DNA of 29,251 bases from a virus. Each line of letters starts with the position of its first letter. The first letter of the stretch is position 1. Location of the stretch: positions 1 through 29,251 of the IMG/VR virus record IMGVR_UViG_3300034356_001151; one strand, 5' to 3'. Made by a program: the position numbers and the translations under genes. Shown one piece after another: positions 19,802 to 27,248 of this stretch. The notes under the pieces were generated by a model, which worked only from the letters and a program-made list of their open reading frames with translations, did no database searches and had not been told where the DNA came from.

Positions 19802-20448
19802 TCCCAGCCATTCTCTCGTCTTATGTCTAATGACCAACCACCTGCTGAGTAATCATTACTGTCCATTTTAGACTGGTAGTGCTTCTCGTTTCTGGAATAG
19901 GTGACAGCGTTCTTTTCCATGTATCCAGCCTTGATGGTCGAGCTGTTGTCATGTCTAATCTTGATGTCTAACAGCCTAATGTTCACACCGACAAACTCAG
20001 CCCTGCGAGAGTAATCATTGTCCTCGAAGTAGGCAGGGAATAGTGACTCATCAAACAAGCCAATGTCGGCTACTGCCTCATCACCCAGAGCGAAAGCCTG
20101 CCAATGAGGTGCATCACCTGTCAGGGTTATCTCATCCCTGCGAGCCTGTGAGAGTTTCTCTAAAGCACCAGGCTCAAAGACCACATCGTTAGAAACTATG
20201 AACCAGCGTTGAGCGTAAGGGAAGGACTTTATCCCCAAGTTCCATGATCCTGATACGCCGAGATTAGCCGGCATTGGTAGGTGTGTGACCTTCTTGAAGT
20301 TATCGCCAAGGTCAAGAGTGAGGGCTGTCTGATGGCTTGCTCCGTTGTCAATTATCAGCAGGTGGTCAACTGGGACATCCACGCTGTTGAGCATCCGCTG
20401 AAGTAAGTCATAGCGATTGAGGACTGGGACTATTAGGTTTTCAATCAT
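19798..20448 (-). CDS. Family-2 GT-A glycosyltransferase, 216 aa
   Basis: The start is ATG 20446-20448, with AAAGGAA seven bases upstream and an ATGA overlap with the upstream stop. The motifs are IVPVLNRYDLLQRMLNSVD, LLIIDNGAS, PMPANLGVSGSWNLGIKSFP and FIVSNDVVFEPGALEKL, where the D in SNDVV is the DxD-like metal site. Later come FDESLFPAYFEDNDYSRRAE and the ED acceptor-loop region. This is a standard inverting GT2 fold. It would transfer a sugar to a phage or host surface glycan. Its partner genes on both sides support a dedicated glycan pathway. Confidence 0.85.
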   Translation of the reverse strand: MIENLIVPVLNRYDLLQRMLNSVDVPVDHLLIIDNGASHQTALTLDLGDNFKKVTHLPMPANLGVSGSWNLGIKSFPYAQRWFIVSNDVVFEPGALEKLSQARRDEITLTGDAPHWQAFALGDEAVADIGLFDESLFPAYFEDNDYSRRAEFVGVNIRLLDIKIRHDNSSTIKAGYMEKNAVTYSRNEKHYQSKMDSNDYSAGGWSLDIRRENGWE

Positions 20449-20984
20449 TTCCAAGTTCCTTTGTATTTAGCTATGTAGTCATTCTCTAGCACTAGGTTAG
20501 CTCTCCCATGCTTTTCTACTTGTCTTGTTGCGTTGGAATCTTTCAGGTCAGGGAATAAGACCAAAGGCTCACCTGCTACCTTCACATAGTCTTGATGCCA
20601 AGCAATCTCATTATCTATTGCTTCACGCTTGGTAGTAATTACTGGAACGCCTATCTGCTCAATGACCGAACGCTGATAGACACCTGCGTAACAGCCAAAG
20701 AAGTATGGATCAGCGGTTAGGGCAACAGAGCCAGAAGTGTCATCGAGTAAGTCCCAAAAGGCTTCATTCTTGATTAGCCAAGAGTCTTGCAGAAACAAGA
20801 ATCTATTAGCATTGGTGTTATCCATAACCCAGCCGATTTTGGCAAGCTCAAATCCAAAGCTAATGACTGCGATGTGATTGCGGTTGATTGAAGCCGAGCA
20901 ATCTGCCAGCCAGCTTTCCCTGCCTAGCGATGACCCAATTACTACTAGGTCTATTTGAGAAGCTTCTTGAGTATTGGTAGCCAA
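20445..20984 (-). CDS. Glycosyltransferase-like protein, 179 aa
   Basis: The frame starts at TTG (20982-20984), overlapping the preceding gene by 34 nt; no ATG is available nearby. The sequence shows IDLVVIGSSLGRESWLADC, ANRFLFLQDSWLIKNEAFWD and VALTADPYFFGCYAGVYQRS. A FLQDS-like segment, where GT-A enzymes place the nucleotide-sugar acidic motif, suggests a transferase relative. The C-terminal region is rich in D/N/H. I cannot place it in a named family. Its position between two confirmed glycosyltransferases supports a glycan role. Confidence 0.5.
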   Translation of the reverse strand: MATNTQEASQIDLVVIGSSLGRESWLADCSASINRNHIAVISFGFELAKIGWVMDNTNANRFLFLQDSWLIKNEAFWDLLDDTSGSVALTADPYFFGCYAGVYQRSVIEQIGVPVITTKREAIDNEIAWHQDYVKVAGEPLVLFPDLKDSNATRQVEKHGRANLVLENDYIAKYKGTWK

Positions 20985-22141
20985 TGCTCATCCCAAACCT
21001 TTTCAACATCAAACTGACTAGCAAAGTCTATGGCTACCTGTGATGGCCCACGCTCGGCCTTGTAAGATTCCTCAAGAGCGTTGACCAAGCTAGAGATGTT
21101 GGGAGTCATCCACCAAGCGTCTTGCCCTGCATCCCAAGTTAGCTGTCCATCGGTGAGCCAGGAGTCCTCGCTGATTAGGTCAGGTGTTGCTGCCCAGTTA
21201 GAGCCAATGACTCTAGTGCCACAGGCTTGAGCCTCGACTGCTGGAACCCCAAAGCCCTCACCAAAGCTAGGTGCTAGTAAAACATCCATGCGTGAGTAGA
21301 GTGCGGCTAGGTCTTGCTGGGCTAATCCAAAGCGATAGTCATTAGGGTTGGGAAAGATTACTTGGTCTTTTCGTATTCCTGTCGAGTTGAGAATGTTTAG
21401 CAAGTTCCATCCACCAGCTTGACCTACTGCGTCTGTGTGGAGATACAGCACAGCGTCAGGGTGAGCTTTAGCAAACAAGCTGAAAGCAAAGATAAGTTCT
21501 CCAAAGGCTTTGCGGTGAACTAGACCCGATGCCTTGTTAGCGGCAACAACTCCGACAACAAAGTTATCTGGCTCTAATCCCATGTAGGCGTTTATCTCAT
21601 GTCTGCCTATCTTGGTTGTTGGCTTGTAAACCTTGGTGTCTATTGCGTGAGGTGCGTACTCACACTCAATACCCTTTTCGGTTAGCTGTCTGACTCCATG
21701 AGGTGACATAGCGATTGGGGTTACATTGTCTTTGCGTAGGAACTTCTCTACCTTTGGGGGAAGTGTTACATGGTCGAGTGGTGTCCAAGCACCGATGGGG
21801 AAGTCATCGTATCCGTTGGCAAGCATTACCCAAACATCGTAAAGGCTGATAAAGAGATTAGGTTTATCTTTTCCGGCAATAAAGGATTTATGATCTATTG
21901 GGCCAGAATCATTTGAGTAGAGGTCTATTCCCCTGGGGTAATGTGGGACATTCCCAAAAGGTGTTTTGATTGTGCTTGGGATTCCCTCTAGTCCGTAATT
22001 GGACAACATAGCGACATCAAGACCTGAACGCTTCAATCGGTCAACAAGCATGGTGGCCTGTTGTCCGTATCCTGTCGGCGCGTTGTAGCTATTAGACCAG
22101 ACGCTTACTGCGCCGTTTAGTTTCTCTTTATTCGTAGGCAT
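20951..22141 (-). CDS. GT-B glycosyltransferase (family 4-like), 396 aa
   Basis: The N-terminal Rossmann half has SVWSNSYNAPTGYGQQATML, with the GYG loop, and DRLKRSGLDVAML. The C-terminal half includes VVGVVAANKASG, HRKAFGELIFAFSLFAKAHP, ALYSRMDVLLAPSFGEGFGV (EX7E: Glu295, Glu303) and ACGTRVIGSNWAATPDLISE. This is a retaining GT4-type enzyme. The start codon directly follows an extended -10, so the mRNA may be leaderless. The stop falls inside the next gene. It may glycosylate capsid or host surface polymers; acceptor and donor are unknown. Confidence 0.9.
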   Translation of the reverse strand: MPTNKEKLNGAVSVWSNSYNAPTGYGQQATMLVDRLKRSGLDVAMLSNYGLEGIPSTIKTPFGNVPHYPRGIDLYSNDSGPIDHKSFIAGKDKPNLFISLYDVWVMLANGYDDFPIGAWTPLDHVTLPPKVEKFLRKDNVTPIAMSPHGVRQLTEKGIECEYAPHAIDTKVYKPTTKIGRHEINAYMGLEPDNFVVGVVAANKASGLVHRKAFGELIFAFSLFAKAHPDAVLYLHTDAVGQAGGWNLLNILNSTGIRKDQVIFPNPNDYRFGLAQQDLAALYSRMDVLLAPSFGEGFGVPAVEAQACGTRVIGSNWAATPDLISEDSWLTDGQLTWDAGQDAWWMTPNISSLVNALEESYKAERGPSQVAIDFASQFDVEKVWDEHWLPILKKLLK

Positions 22142-22146
22142 ACTTC

Positions 22147-22155
22147 ATAATAGCA
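22147..22155 (-). promoter_or_regulatory. Extended -10 promoter of the glycan cassette, likely leaderless
   Basis: On the minus strand TGC-TATTAT (22147-22155) is an extended -10. Its last base lies five bases before the GT-B ATG (22141), so transcription would start at or by the start codon. The T-run of the upstream terminator forms part of the spacer. No strong -35 is visible. Confidence 0.5.
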
Positions 22156-22192
22156 AAAAAAGCAGGGAACACAGTCCTACGCTCTGTGTCCC
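22155..22192 (-). terminator. Intrinsic terminator upstream of the glycan cassette
   Basis: On the minus strand GGGACACAG (from 22184-22192) pairs with CTGTGTTCCC (from 22165-22174), nine pairs with one bulge and a 9-nt loop, followed by seven T (22155-22161). This would stop transcripts reading through from the capsid gene. Confidence 0.75.
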
Positions 22193-22236
22193 CCGCCCTA
22201 CAAGTTTACTTGTTGCCCATTATTCAGGATAAAGGG

Positions 22237-22268
22237 AAACCCCCCAGAGCCTAAGCCCTGAGGGGTTT
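22237..22268 (-). terminator. Intrinsic terminator just after the major capsid gene
   Basis: AAACCCC (22262-22268 complement) pairs with GGGGTTT (22237-22243 complement) and inner CAG/CTG pairs, 28 nt after the capsid stop. The following tract is CCCTTTAT, so it is weaker than its neighbour and could work in both directions. Confidence 0.6.
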
Positions 22269-22295
22269 CTCGGATTTCCAGTTGGAAACAAGCTA

Positions 22296-23447
22296 TTAGC
22301 TTGCGCCACCCTTGAAATATCCTATGTGAGTTGCGTGAGTTAGTCCACCATCAAGACGGATTAGGCCTCGGTAGGTAACTGTGTCGGTGTTGAACGCGAA
22401 GTCAGCGGACTGGTCAACGCGGATTCCACCAGCAACGCGAACCTTGAAGCTAGGAAGGTGTCCGAATAGGACAGACTTAGCTGCGGTTGCTACTGATGCA
22501 ACATTTGGGTTCTCGAATACTGGGTAGCCTAGCAAGGTTGCTGGCTGACCTGGTACTGCTGAGTTAGTCCAGATGTAGTTACCTGCACCATCCTTTAGCT
22601 TGCGAGCTGCTGCGATACCTGACTTGCTCATCTGGAAGCCTAGACCTGGCAATACTCTTGCGCCGTCTGCGATTCCGTAAACAAGGTCAATTAGGTTCTC
22701 GTATGAAGCTGCTCCACCAACACCGGTTCCACCAGTTACTACCGAGCCAGCGGCTGCGGATAGCTTTGTGGTTAGAACAGAGTTAGCCTGAAGACCCAAA
22801 GAGGTTCCTAGCTGTTGTGCGATGTAGCTTGAGATGTTGAATCCAGCGTCAGTTACTAGTTCCTGAGCTACCTGAACAAGTGCGCCGTACTTCTCAGCAC
22901 CAAGAGTGATGGATGAGAATGTTGGGTTGCTCTCGGAGATAGTTCCAGCAGCTGCTACTGATCCAGCGGATGAGGTTGCAGTTACTGTTGGGATTACTAG
23001 GTTCTCGCCAGAGGTGGTGTTGAAGATTTCAGAAACAGTTAGCATTGGGCCAACTAGCTGAGCAATCTCAAATACCTGGTCATAGAAAGACTGACCAACT
23101 GTGTTAGAGGATGGAACTAGAGTACGAGCCTCGCGAGCGAAGTCGTATCCGCGCATTTCGCCAGAAGCGATTGAGCGAAGGATGTCAGCGTCAGAGTTCT
23201 GAGCTGTTGGTGCTGATGGTGCGAATGATGATGCTGCCTCAGATGCACGAGCTTCACGCTCTGCAAGCTTACGAGCAGTTTCGATTGTTGCATCGGCTGA
23301 GTCGATGTCAGCTTCGATACGAGCAATCTTTTGGTTTTCCTCAGCGGATAGGCCACGCTTTTCAGCCTCAGCAAAGTCTAGAACTTCTCTAGCCTGTGCG
23401 ATTAGGTTGTTGCGGGCATCCATCTGAGTCTTAATGAAATCAGACAT
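22296..23447 (-). CDS. Major capsid protein, HK97 family, 383 aa
   Basis: I start at ATG 23445-23447, with GAAAGGAAATC directly upstream; the longer frame adds 16 residues lying in the leader. The N-terminal ~85 residues are a charged helical delta-like domain (ARNNLIAQAREVLDFAEAEK, IARIEADIDSADATIETA). The capsid core follows: NLVIPTVTATSSAGSVAAAG, AEKYGALVQVAQELVTDAGF, SYENLIDLVYGIADGARVLP and TLLGYPVFENPNVASVA. The protease would remove the delta domain during maturation. Terminators on both sides and a dedicated leader point to separate, strong expression. No decoration insertion is apparent. Confidence 0.92.
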   Translation of the reverse strand: MSDFIKTQMDARNNLIAQAREVLDFAEAEKRGLSAEENQKIARIEADIDSADATIETARKLAEREARASEAASSFAPSAPTAQNSDADILRSIASGEMRGYDFAREARTLVPSSNTVGQSFYDQVFEIAQLVGPMLTVSEIFNTTSGENLVIPTVTATSSAGSVAAAGTISESNPTFSSITLGAEKYGALVQVAQELVTDAGFNISSYIAQQLGTSLGLQANSVLTTKLSAAAGSVVTGGTGVGGAASYENLIDLVYGIADGARVLPGLGFQMSKSGIAAARKLKDGAGNYIWTNSAVPGQPATLLGYPVFENPNVASVATAAKSVLFGHLPSFKVRVAGGIRVDQSADFAFNTDTVTYRGLIRLDGGLTHATHIGYFKGGAS

Positions 23448-23468
23448 GATTTCCTTTCGGATTAGATG

Positions 23469-23525
23469 ATTATGGGATTCCTGCGGTGCTGACACTCAAC
23501 AGATACAGCGGTGCTTACACTCAAC
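23469..23525 (-). repeat. 18-nt direct repeat and candidate promoter in the capsid leader
   Basis: GTTGAGTGTAAGCACCGC (23508-23525 complement) and GTTGAGTGTCAGCACCGC (23483-23500 complement) match at 17 of 18 positions and begin 25 nt apart. A -10-like CATAAT (23469-23474 complement) lies downstream at about 19 nt from the second TTGAGT. A TATAAA lies upstream next to the terminator. The repeats may be activator sites. Confidence 0.6.
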
Positions 23526-23548
23526 TGTTAGCTACAAGTTTATAGGCG

Positions 23549-23587
23549 AAAAAAAACCCCAGCTCAGGAAAGGGGGCCGAGCTGGGG
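23549..23587 (-). terminator. Strong intrinsic terminator before the major capsid gene
   Basis: CCCCAGCTC (23579-23587 complement) pairs perfectly with GAGCTGGGG (23557-23565 complement), nine pairs with a 13-nt loop, followed by eight T (23549-23556). It closes the packaging and portal transcript 12 nt after the 58-aa gene. Confidence 0.88.
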
Positions 23588-23598
23588 CTAAAGAAACT

Positions 23599-23775
23599 CT
23601 ATCGGGTTTCTTTGGTATCCATAACCCTTGCTTCGTTGGCTGGGTTATACGAGTTCTTGTTGTCTAGTTCCCATACTGCTTTAGCTAGGTCATCAGCGAT
23701 GTCTGCGACTACTCCTACTGATGGGTTGCCGGCAGCCTTTAGGATTGCGTTTTTGATTTCATCTTTGGTAGCCAT
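23599..23775 (-). CDS. Small hypothetical protein between protease and capsid, 58 aa
   Basis: ATG 23773-23775 follows AAAAGGATATAAAC, a good ribosome binding site overlapping the protease stop. The product (ATKDEIKNAILKAAGNPSVG, VVADIADDLAKAVWELDNKN, then a polar end) is short and helical. Similar small proteins occupy this position in other actinophage head modules, but I cannot state their role. The strong terminator lies directly downstream. A capsid-assembly accessory role is a plausible guess only. Confidence 0.65.
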   Translation of the reverse strand: MATKDEIKNAILKAAGNPSVGVVADIADDLAKAVWELDNKNSYNPANEARVMDTKETR

Positions 23776-23777
23776 GT

Positions 23778-25493
23778 TTATATCCTTTTCAATAGAAGGT
23801 CGAATTGCTTTTTCTTTAGGTCTAGCAAGTCAAGGCCGTTGTCAATTACTTCCTCAATCTCAGGCTGGGCCTTTAGCTTATTGACCACCTCGGTAATCAA
23901 GTTAGCGTTGGCTTCGTCAAGTTCCTCACCTGACTCTAGCTTTAGCAAGGCATCGGCTAGTTGGTCGGGGTTGATGGTTTGAGCTGATCTAACCTGTGCG
24001 GTGGTGGCTTCATAAGCTGGGAAGCTAACAATGCTGACCTCGAACAAACGTACTGATTCAAGTGTGCGTGTCTTGCCATCGCTTGCCCATGAGTCTTTGA
24101 TGACATTGAATCCGAAGCTCATAGAGCTAATTACTTTACTGCGTAACAGCTCTGCTACATCCCTTCCCCTTGTTGTGTTGGGCAGGGAAGCTGTGACCTT
24201 TAGACCTCTTGAGTCCTCGACCAGTTGCATAGTGCCACCTCTGAGGGAAGCTAGTGGCTCACCTGAGTCATGGTTCCAAAGTAGCTTTACCTCGTTGCGA
24301 GATTGTAGGGAACGCTTGAAAGCACCAGGGGCAACATACTCAACAAAGCCACCTAAGTCCTCGGATGGAGAATTGAAAACTGAGGCATAGCCGGTGAAGC
24401 TCATGCCGTCACCTTCAGCCCTGACCTCAAAGTCAACGCTGTTGGTTCTTATCTCTGGCTCTTTATTCTGTGGGCCGTCAATCTTTAGTGCGATTGCTCT
24501 GGCAACATCTAGCCACTTGTTCTTGTTTTCCATGCGATTATTTTCCTCTGCTCTGATTCTAGCAACTACCGAATCAGCGTAGTCTTGGGTTCTTTGTGCT
24601 GCTCGCTTGCTTGGCCCTGATCCCCAAAGTAAGTGTGCTACCACACCTGCGGATGGGTAGTTATCGGACTCTGGGTTTGCATCTGGTGAGTCAAGGTCAA
24701 CAAGGTGTCGAGCAATCCAAGCGGCAATCCTTATCCACTTGTCATCGCTGACTCTACCCTCAGCCATTTCTCTTGCTTCTCTGATTGTCTTGGGGGTTAC
24801 GCCGTCACCAGCTAAACCTTCCTCGTAATACTCAAGTCCACGCCGAGCTGCTGCTCTCATGTAGGCAGGGGCTTCTTGGTTGATAGCTCGTTCCTCATCG
24901 TTTGATTCCCAAGCGTTGCAGTAATAGCCACCATCAACAAAGTCATCCCAACGCTCACACCAGGCTTTATCACCCTCAGCGTTTAGCCTTGACTCATCGT
25001 AAAAGAAACAGTTGCCACAAGCCCTGCCCTCTGGGACATCCTCGGCTAGAGCTGGTCTGTAATTGTCTGGCAGGTTAGCACCCTCAACTTCAGGCTCGTC
25101 AAGTTCCTCGACCTGCTCGACCTCGACAGCAATCATCTTGGGTGTCGGTATCTTTTCTAGCTGGAATACATTTATGACCATCATCTTGTCGGTTGGGCTA
25201 AAGATGCCATCCTCGTAATCAAATAGTCTGACCACAGCGAATTGCTCTTGAACCATCTCGACCTGTGCGGCAACCTTTGGATCAAGTGGTGACCAAGAAA
25301 CAAAGTCACCAACTTCTAGTGAACCGACTGCGGCTCTTTCGCCAATAAACTCAGTTCCCTCGTCAATGCTGATAGCAACAGCTTGGTCAATCGCTGATTC
25401 CTTAGAGTCATGGCAACCGACTGACTCACCATCCTCTTTTTCAACAGCCCAGTTCGGGCAGTCAGGGTTTGTCTGTGTGATGTAGTAAGGCAT
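23778..25493 (-). CDS. HK97-type prohead protease with long Cys4-bearing N-terminal extension, 571 aa
   Basis: Residues about 352-505 are a Peptidase_S78 domain: FEVRAEGDGMSFTGYASVFN, YVAPGAFKRSLQ, EVKLLWNHDSGEPLASLRGG, SLPNTTRGRDVAELL, SKVISSMSFGFNV and RLFEVSIVSFPAY. Likely catalytic residues are His408, a serine in ISSMSFGF (Ser459 preferred) and Glu485. The first 350 residues are extra: a region with CHDSKESAIDQAVAISIDEG, a beta-rich DFVSWSP...VVRLFDYEDG stretch and an XkdF-like helical part (PKTIREAREMAEGRVSDDKW, SAGVVAHLLWG). Cys159, Cys162, Cys179 and Cys192 form a metal- or Fe-S-like site. HK97 gp4 is only about 225 residues. Its start and stop overlap neighbours tightly. Confidence 0.9.
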   Translation of the reverse strand: MPYYITQTNPDCPNWAVEKEDGESVGCHDSKESAIDQAVAISIDEGTEFIGERAAVGSLEVGDFVSWSPLDPKVAAQVEMVQEQFAVVRLFDYEDGIFSPTDKMMVINVFQLEKIPTPKMIAVEVEQVEELDEPEVEGANLPDNYRPALAEDVPEGRACGNCFFYDESRLNAEGDKAWCERWDDFVDGGYYCNAWESNDEERAINQEAPAYMRAAARRGLEYYEEGLAGDGVTPKTIREAREMAEGRVSDDKWIRIAAWIARHLVDLDSPDANPESDNYPSAGVVAHLLWGSGPSKRAAQRTQDYADSVVARIRAEENNRMENKNKWLDVARAIALKIDGPQNKEPEIRTNSVDFEVRAEGDGMSFTGYASVFNSPSEDLGGFVEYVAPGAFKRSLQSRNEVKLLWNHDSGEPLASLRGGTMQLVEDSRGLKVTASLPNTTRGRDVAELLRSKVISSMSFGFNVIKDSWASDGKTRTLESVRLFEVSIVSFPAYEATTAQVRSAQTINPDQLADALLKLESGEELDEANANLITEVVNKLKAQPEIEEVIDNGLDLLDLKKKQFDLLLKRI

Positions 25494-25756
25494 TAGACCT
25501 GCTTCAAGAATCCGAGTTTGAGGTTGGCTTTATCGGCTACTGCGTAAAGCTCTGTCATTGGTGACATATCAAGCTGTAAGGTTTCTAGCTTTAGCAACTG
25601 CATCCCATTAGCAATGGTGACATTCGGGCCACCAATGTAGATGCCGTCATCGTTGTTCATGTTGTGAATCGTCAACCTAAAGTCTGAGGTGCTTGTTCCG
25701 TCAACAAGTGTTGCTGTTGTACCGACAGTTACCTGACCTGAGCTAATGAGAGCCAT
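25493..25756 (-). CDS. Small beta-rich protein between portal and protease, 87 aa
   Basis: The protein is strand-rich (ISSGQVTVGTTATLVDGTST, FRLTIHNMNNDDGIYIGGPN, LQLDMSPMTELYAVADKANL) and has no charged helices. The pattern resembles small capsid- or fibre-associated proteins ('vtvg.tat.l.....vtv.N.g...v.iGg..vt...G..l') found near portal genes. A decoration or head-fibre role is possible but not shown. Both ends overlap neighbours by one base (TAATG), so it is translationally coupled to portal and protease. Confidence 0.65.
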   Translation of the reverse strand: MALISSGQVTVGTTATLVDGTSTSDFRLTIHNMNNDDGIYIGGPNVTIANGMQLLKLETLQLDMSPMTELYAVADKANLKLGFLKQV

Positions 25757-27105
25757 TACTGAACCTCGTAAACAGCTTCAGGATCCTCTGGGTTTATCTG
25801 AGCAATACCTTGTAGCTGAACAGTTGGGACTCCGGTGTGCAGGATTGGTGGCAAGCCCATAACTGATAGAACATCGGCAGGGTCATAACCTGAGTTGACT
25901 AGCTTCTGAGCCATGTTGACACGCTTGTCTGTGGCTACAAGTTCGGCAGCGTCAATGTTCACATTGGCTAGTGGCACTCGAATAATCTCTCCGCCGTCAA
26001 CTGGTGGCAAGTCCTCAAGTCTGCGGATGTCGTTGATGGTTAGGTATCCAGCCTGAAGTCCAACGCTGTAAGCGGTAAAGCGTGAGTTGGCATCGCCTCG
26101 TAGTAAGCCGTCAAGTGTGAACTTGATGAACGCTGTTGATCCACCAGGCTCGGTTGCCATTAGAGGTGTGAAAGCTGACTCTAGTTTCTGAACGATTGGT
26201 CTGAGTGTGTGAGTGACAAAGGCGATGTTGTTTTGCTCAACGCTGGAATAGGTGTTAGTGCCTGGTAGTCCTAGCAGGTGAGGTGGGATGTTAAAAGCTC
26301 TAGCGACATCCTCGACAGCCATTCTGCGTGAGTCAATGAACTGAGCCTTGTCGTTTTCTACTGTGGTCTGAACAAACTTAGCTCCACCAGATAGAACGCC
26401 AGTCTTGTGTGACTTGCGGAATCCTTTGTGTCTTGCATCGAAGCCGTCAACAAGTTGCTTAGCTTGCTCAGGGGTTAGGTTGCCAGGGAACTCGATGATG
26501 CCGTTGGTGCTTGCACCTTGACCAAAGAATCTAGCGGCGTATGACTCTAGTGCGATAGCAAGTCCAAAGTTATCCTTGAGTGCGATGACTCTAGAGATAC
26601 CTCTGGTTTCACCTGGTCTAACAACATCTGGGATGTGGATTATTTCATTCTTTGTTAGTGGCTTGTTTTCATCCTGATGAATGTAAACAACTTCACCAAC
26701 CTTGTTCTTGCGAATCTCAACCTTGGCAGGGTTTAGAACTGTCATGTTGATTACTCGACCAGCACCATCTCTAAATACTCGAACAAAGCCGTTGCCATCA
26801 AGCAACATAGAAACAATTAGAGATCCGTAGAACGCCTCTTTGGTGGTGTCAATGTCAGGCTGTTGCACCCAAGCTGGTCTAGGTCTAAAGGCGAACCTTG
26901 CACCATCTCTGCGAATGTATGAGTCAATCGGCAGGGTAGAGATTGTGTCAGAGATTAGGCTGACTGCTGAAAAGATTGCGTTGACCTTGAATACAGTTTC
27001 AGGGTTGACTACCGTGCCTGACTGATTGAGTACCTCGATGTCACCACCGGTTCCCCAGATGGTCTGAAAGCTGATAGCTCTTGACTCGAAAAGATTGTTG
27101 AGCAT
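25756..27105 (-). CDS. Portal protein, HK97 family, 449 aa
   Basis: The portal family pattern is clear: TVFKVNAIFSAVSLISDTIS near residues 37-56, FYGSLIVSMLLDGNGFVRVF, NEIIHIPDVVRPGETRGISR, then FFGQGASTNGIIEFPGNLTP and VEDVARAFNIPPHLLGLPGT. TYSSVEQNNIAFVTHTLRPI follows, as in most HK97-type portals. The protein forms the dodecameric vertex through which DNA is packaged and ejected. The ATG is preceded by GAAAGGAAATAACTAA, which overlaps the end of the membrane peptide. Its length matches the family. Confidence 0.95.
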   Translation of the reverse strand: MLNNLFESRAISFQTIWGTGGDIEVLNQSGTVVNPETVFKVNAIFSAVSLISDTISTLPIDSYIRRDGARFAFRPRPAWVQQPDIDTTKEAFYGSLIVSMLLDGNGFVRVFRDGAGRVINMTVLNPAKVEIRKNKVGEVVYIHQDENKPLTKNEIIHIPDVVRPGETRGISRVIALKDNFGLAIALESYAARFFGQGASTNGIIEFPGNLTPEQAKQLVDGFDARHKGFRKSHKTGVLSGGAKFVQTTVENDKAQFIDSRRMAVEDVARAFNIPPHLLGLPGTNTYSSVEQNNIAFVTHTLRPIVQKLESAFTPLMATEPGGSTAFIKFTLDGLLRGDANSRFTAYSVGLQAGYLTINDIRRLEDLPPVDGGEIIRVPLANVNIDAAELVATDKRVNMAQKLVNSGYDPADVLSVMGLPPILHTGVPTVQLQGIAQINPEDPEAVYEVQ

Positions 27106-27109
27106 TTAG

Positions 27110-27241
27110 TTATTTCCTTTCGGCAGCCAAGCCAAATAAGATTGCAAACACGCCAGCGAGAATTACGCCAGCAGGAATAAAGATTAGCCCTGCACCAATG
27201 CTTATGGCTGAAGCTCCTGCGACTTGAAGTATGGTTGCCAT
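27110..27241 (-). CDS. Single- or double-TM membrane peptide between TerL and portal, 43 aa
   Basis: ATG 27239-27241 has AAGGCGG four bases upstream, overlapping the terminase stop. The peptide is hydrophobic throughout (ILQVAGASAISIGAGLIFIP, then AGVILAGVFAILFGLAAE) and ends RK. It fits one or two short membrane helices and fills the 143-nt gap between the large genes. The portal start follows after four bases. Similar small membrane peptides occur between terminase and portal in other actinophages, but their role is unknown to me. Confidence 0.6.
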   Translation of the reverse strand: MATILQVAGASAISIGAGLIFIPAGVILAGVFAILFGLAAERK

Positions 27242-27248
27242 GACCGCC

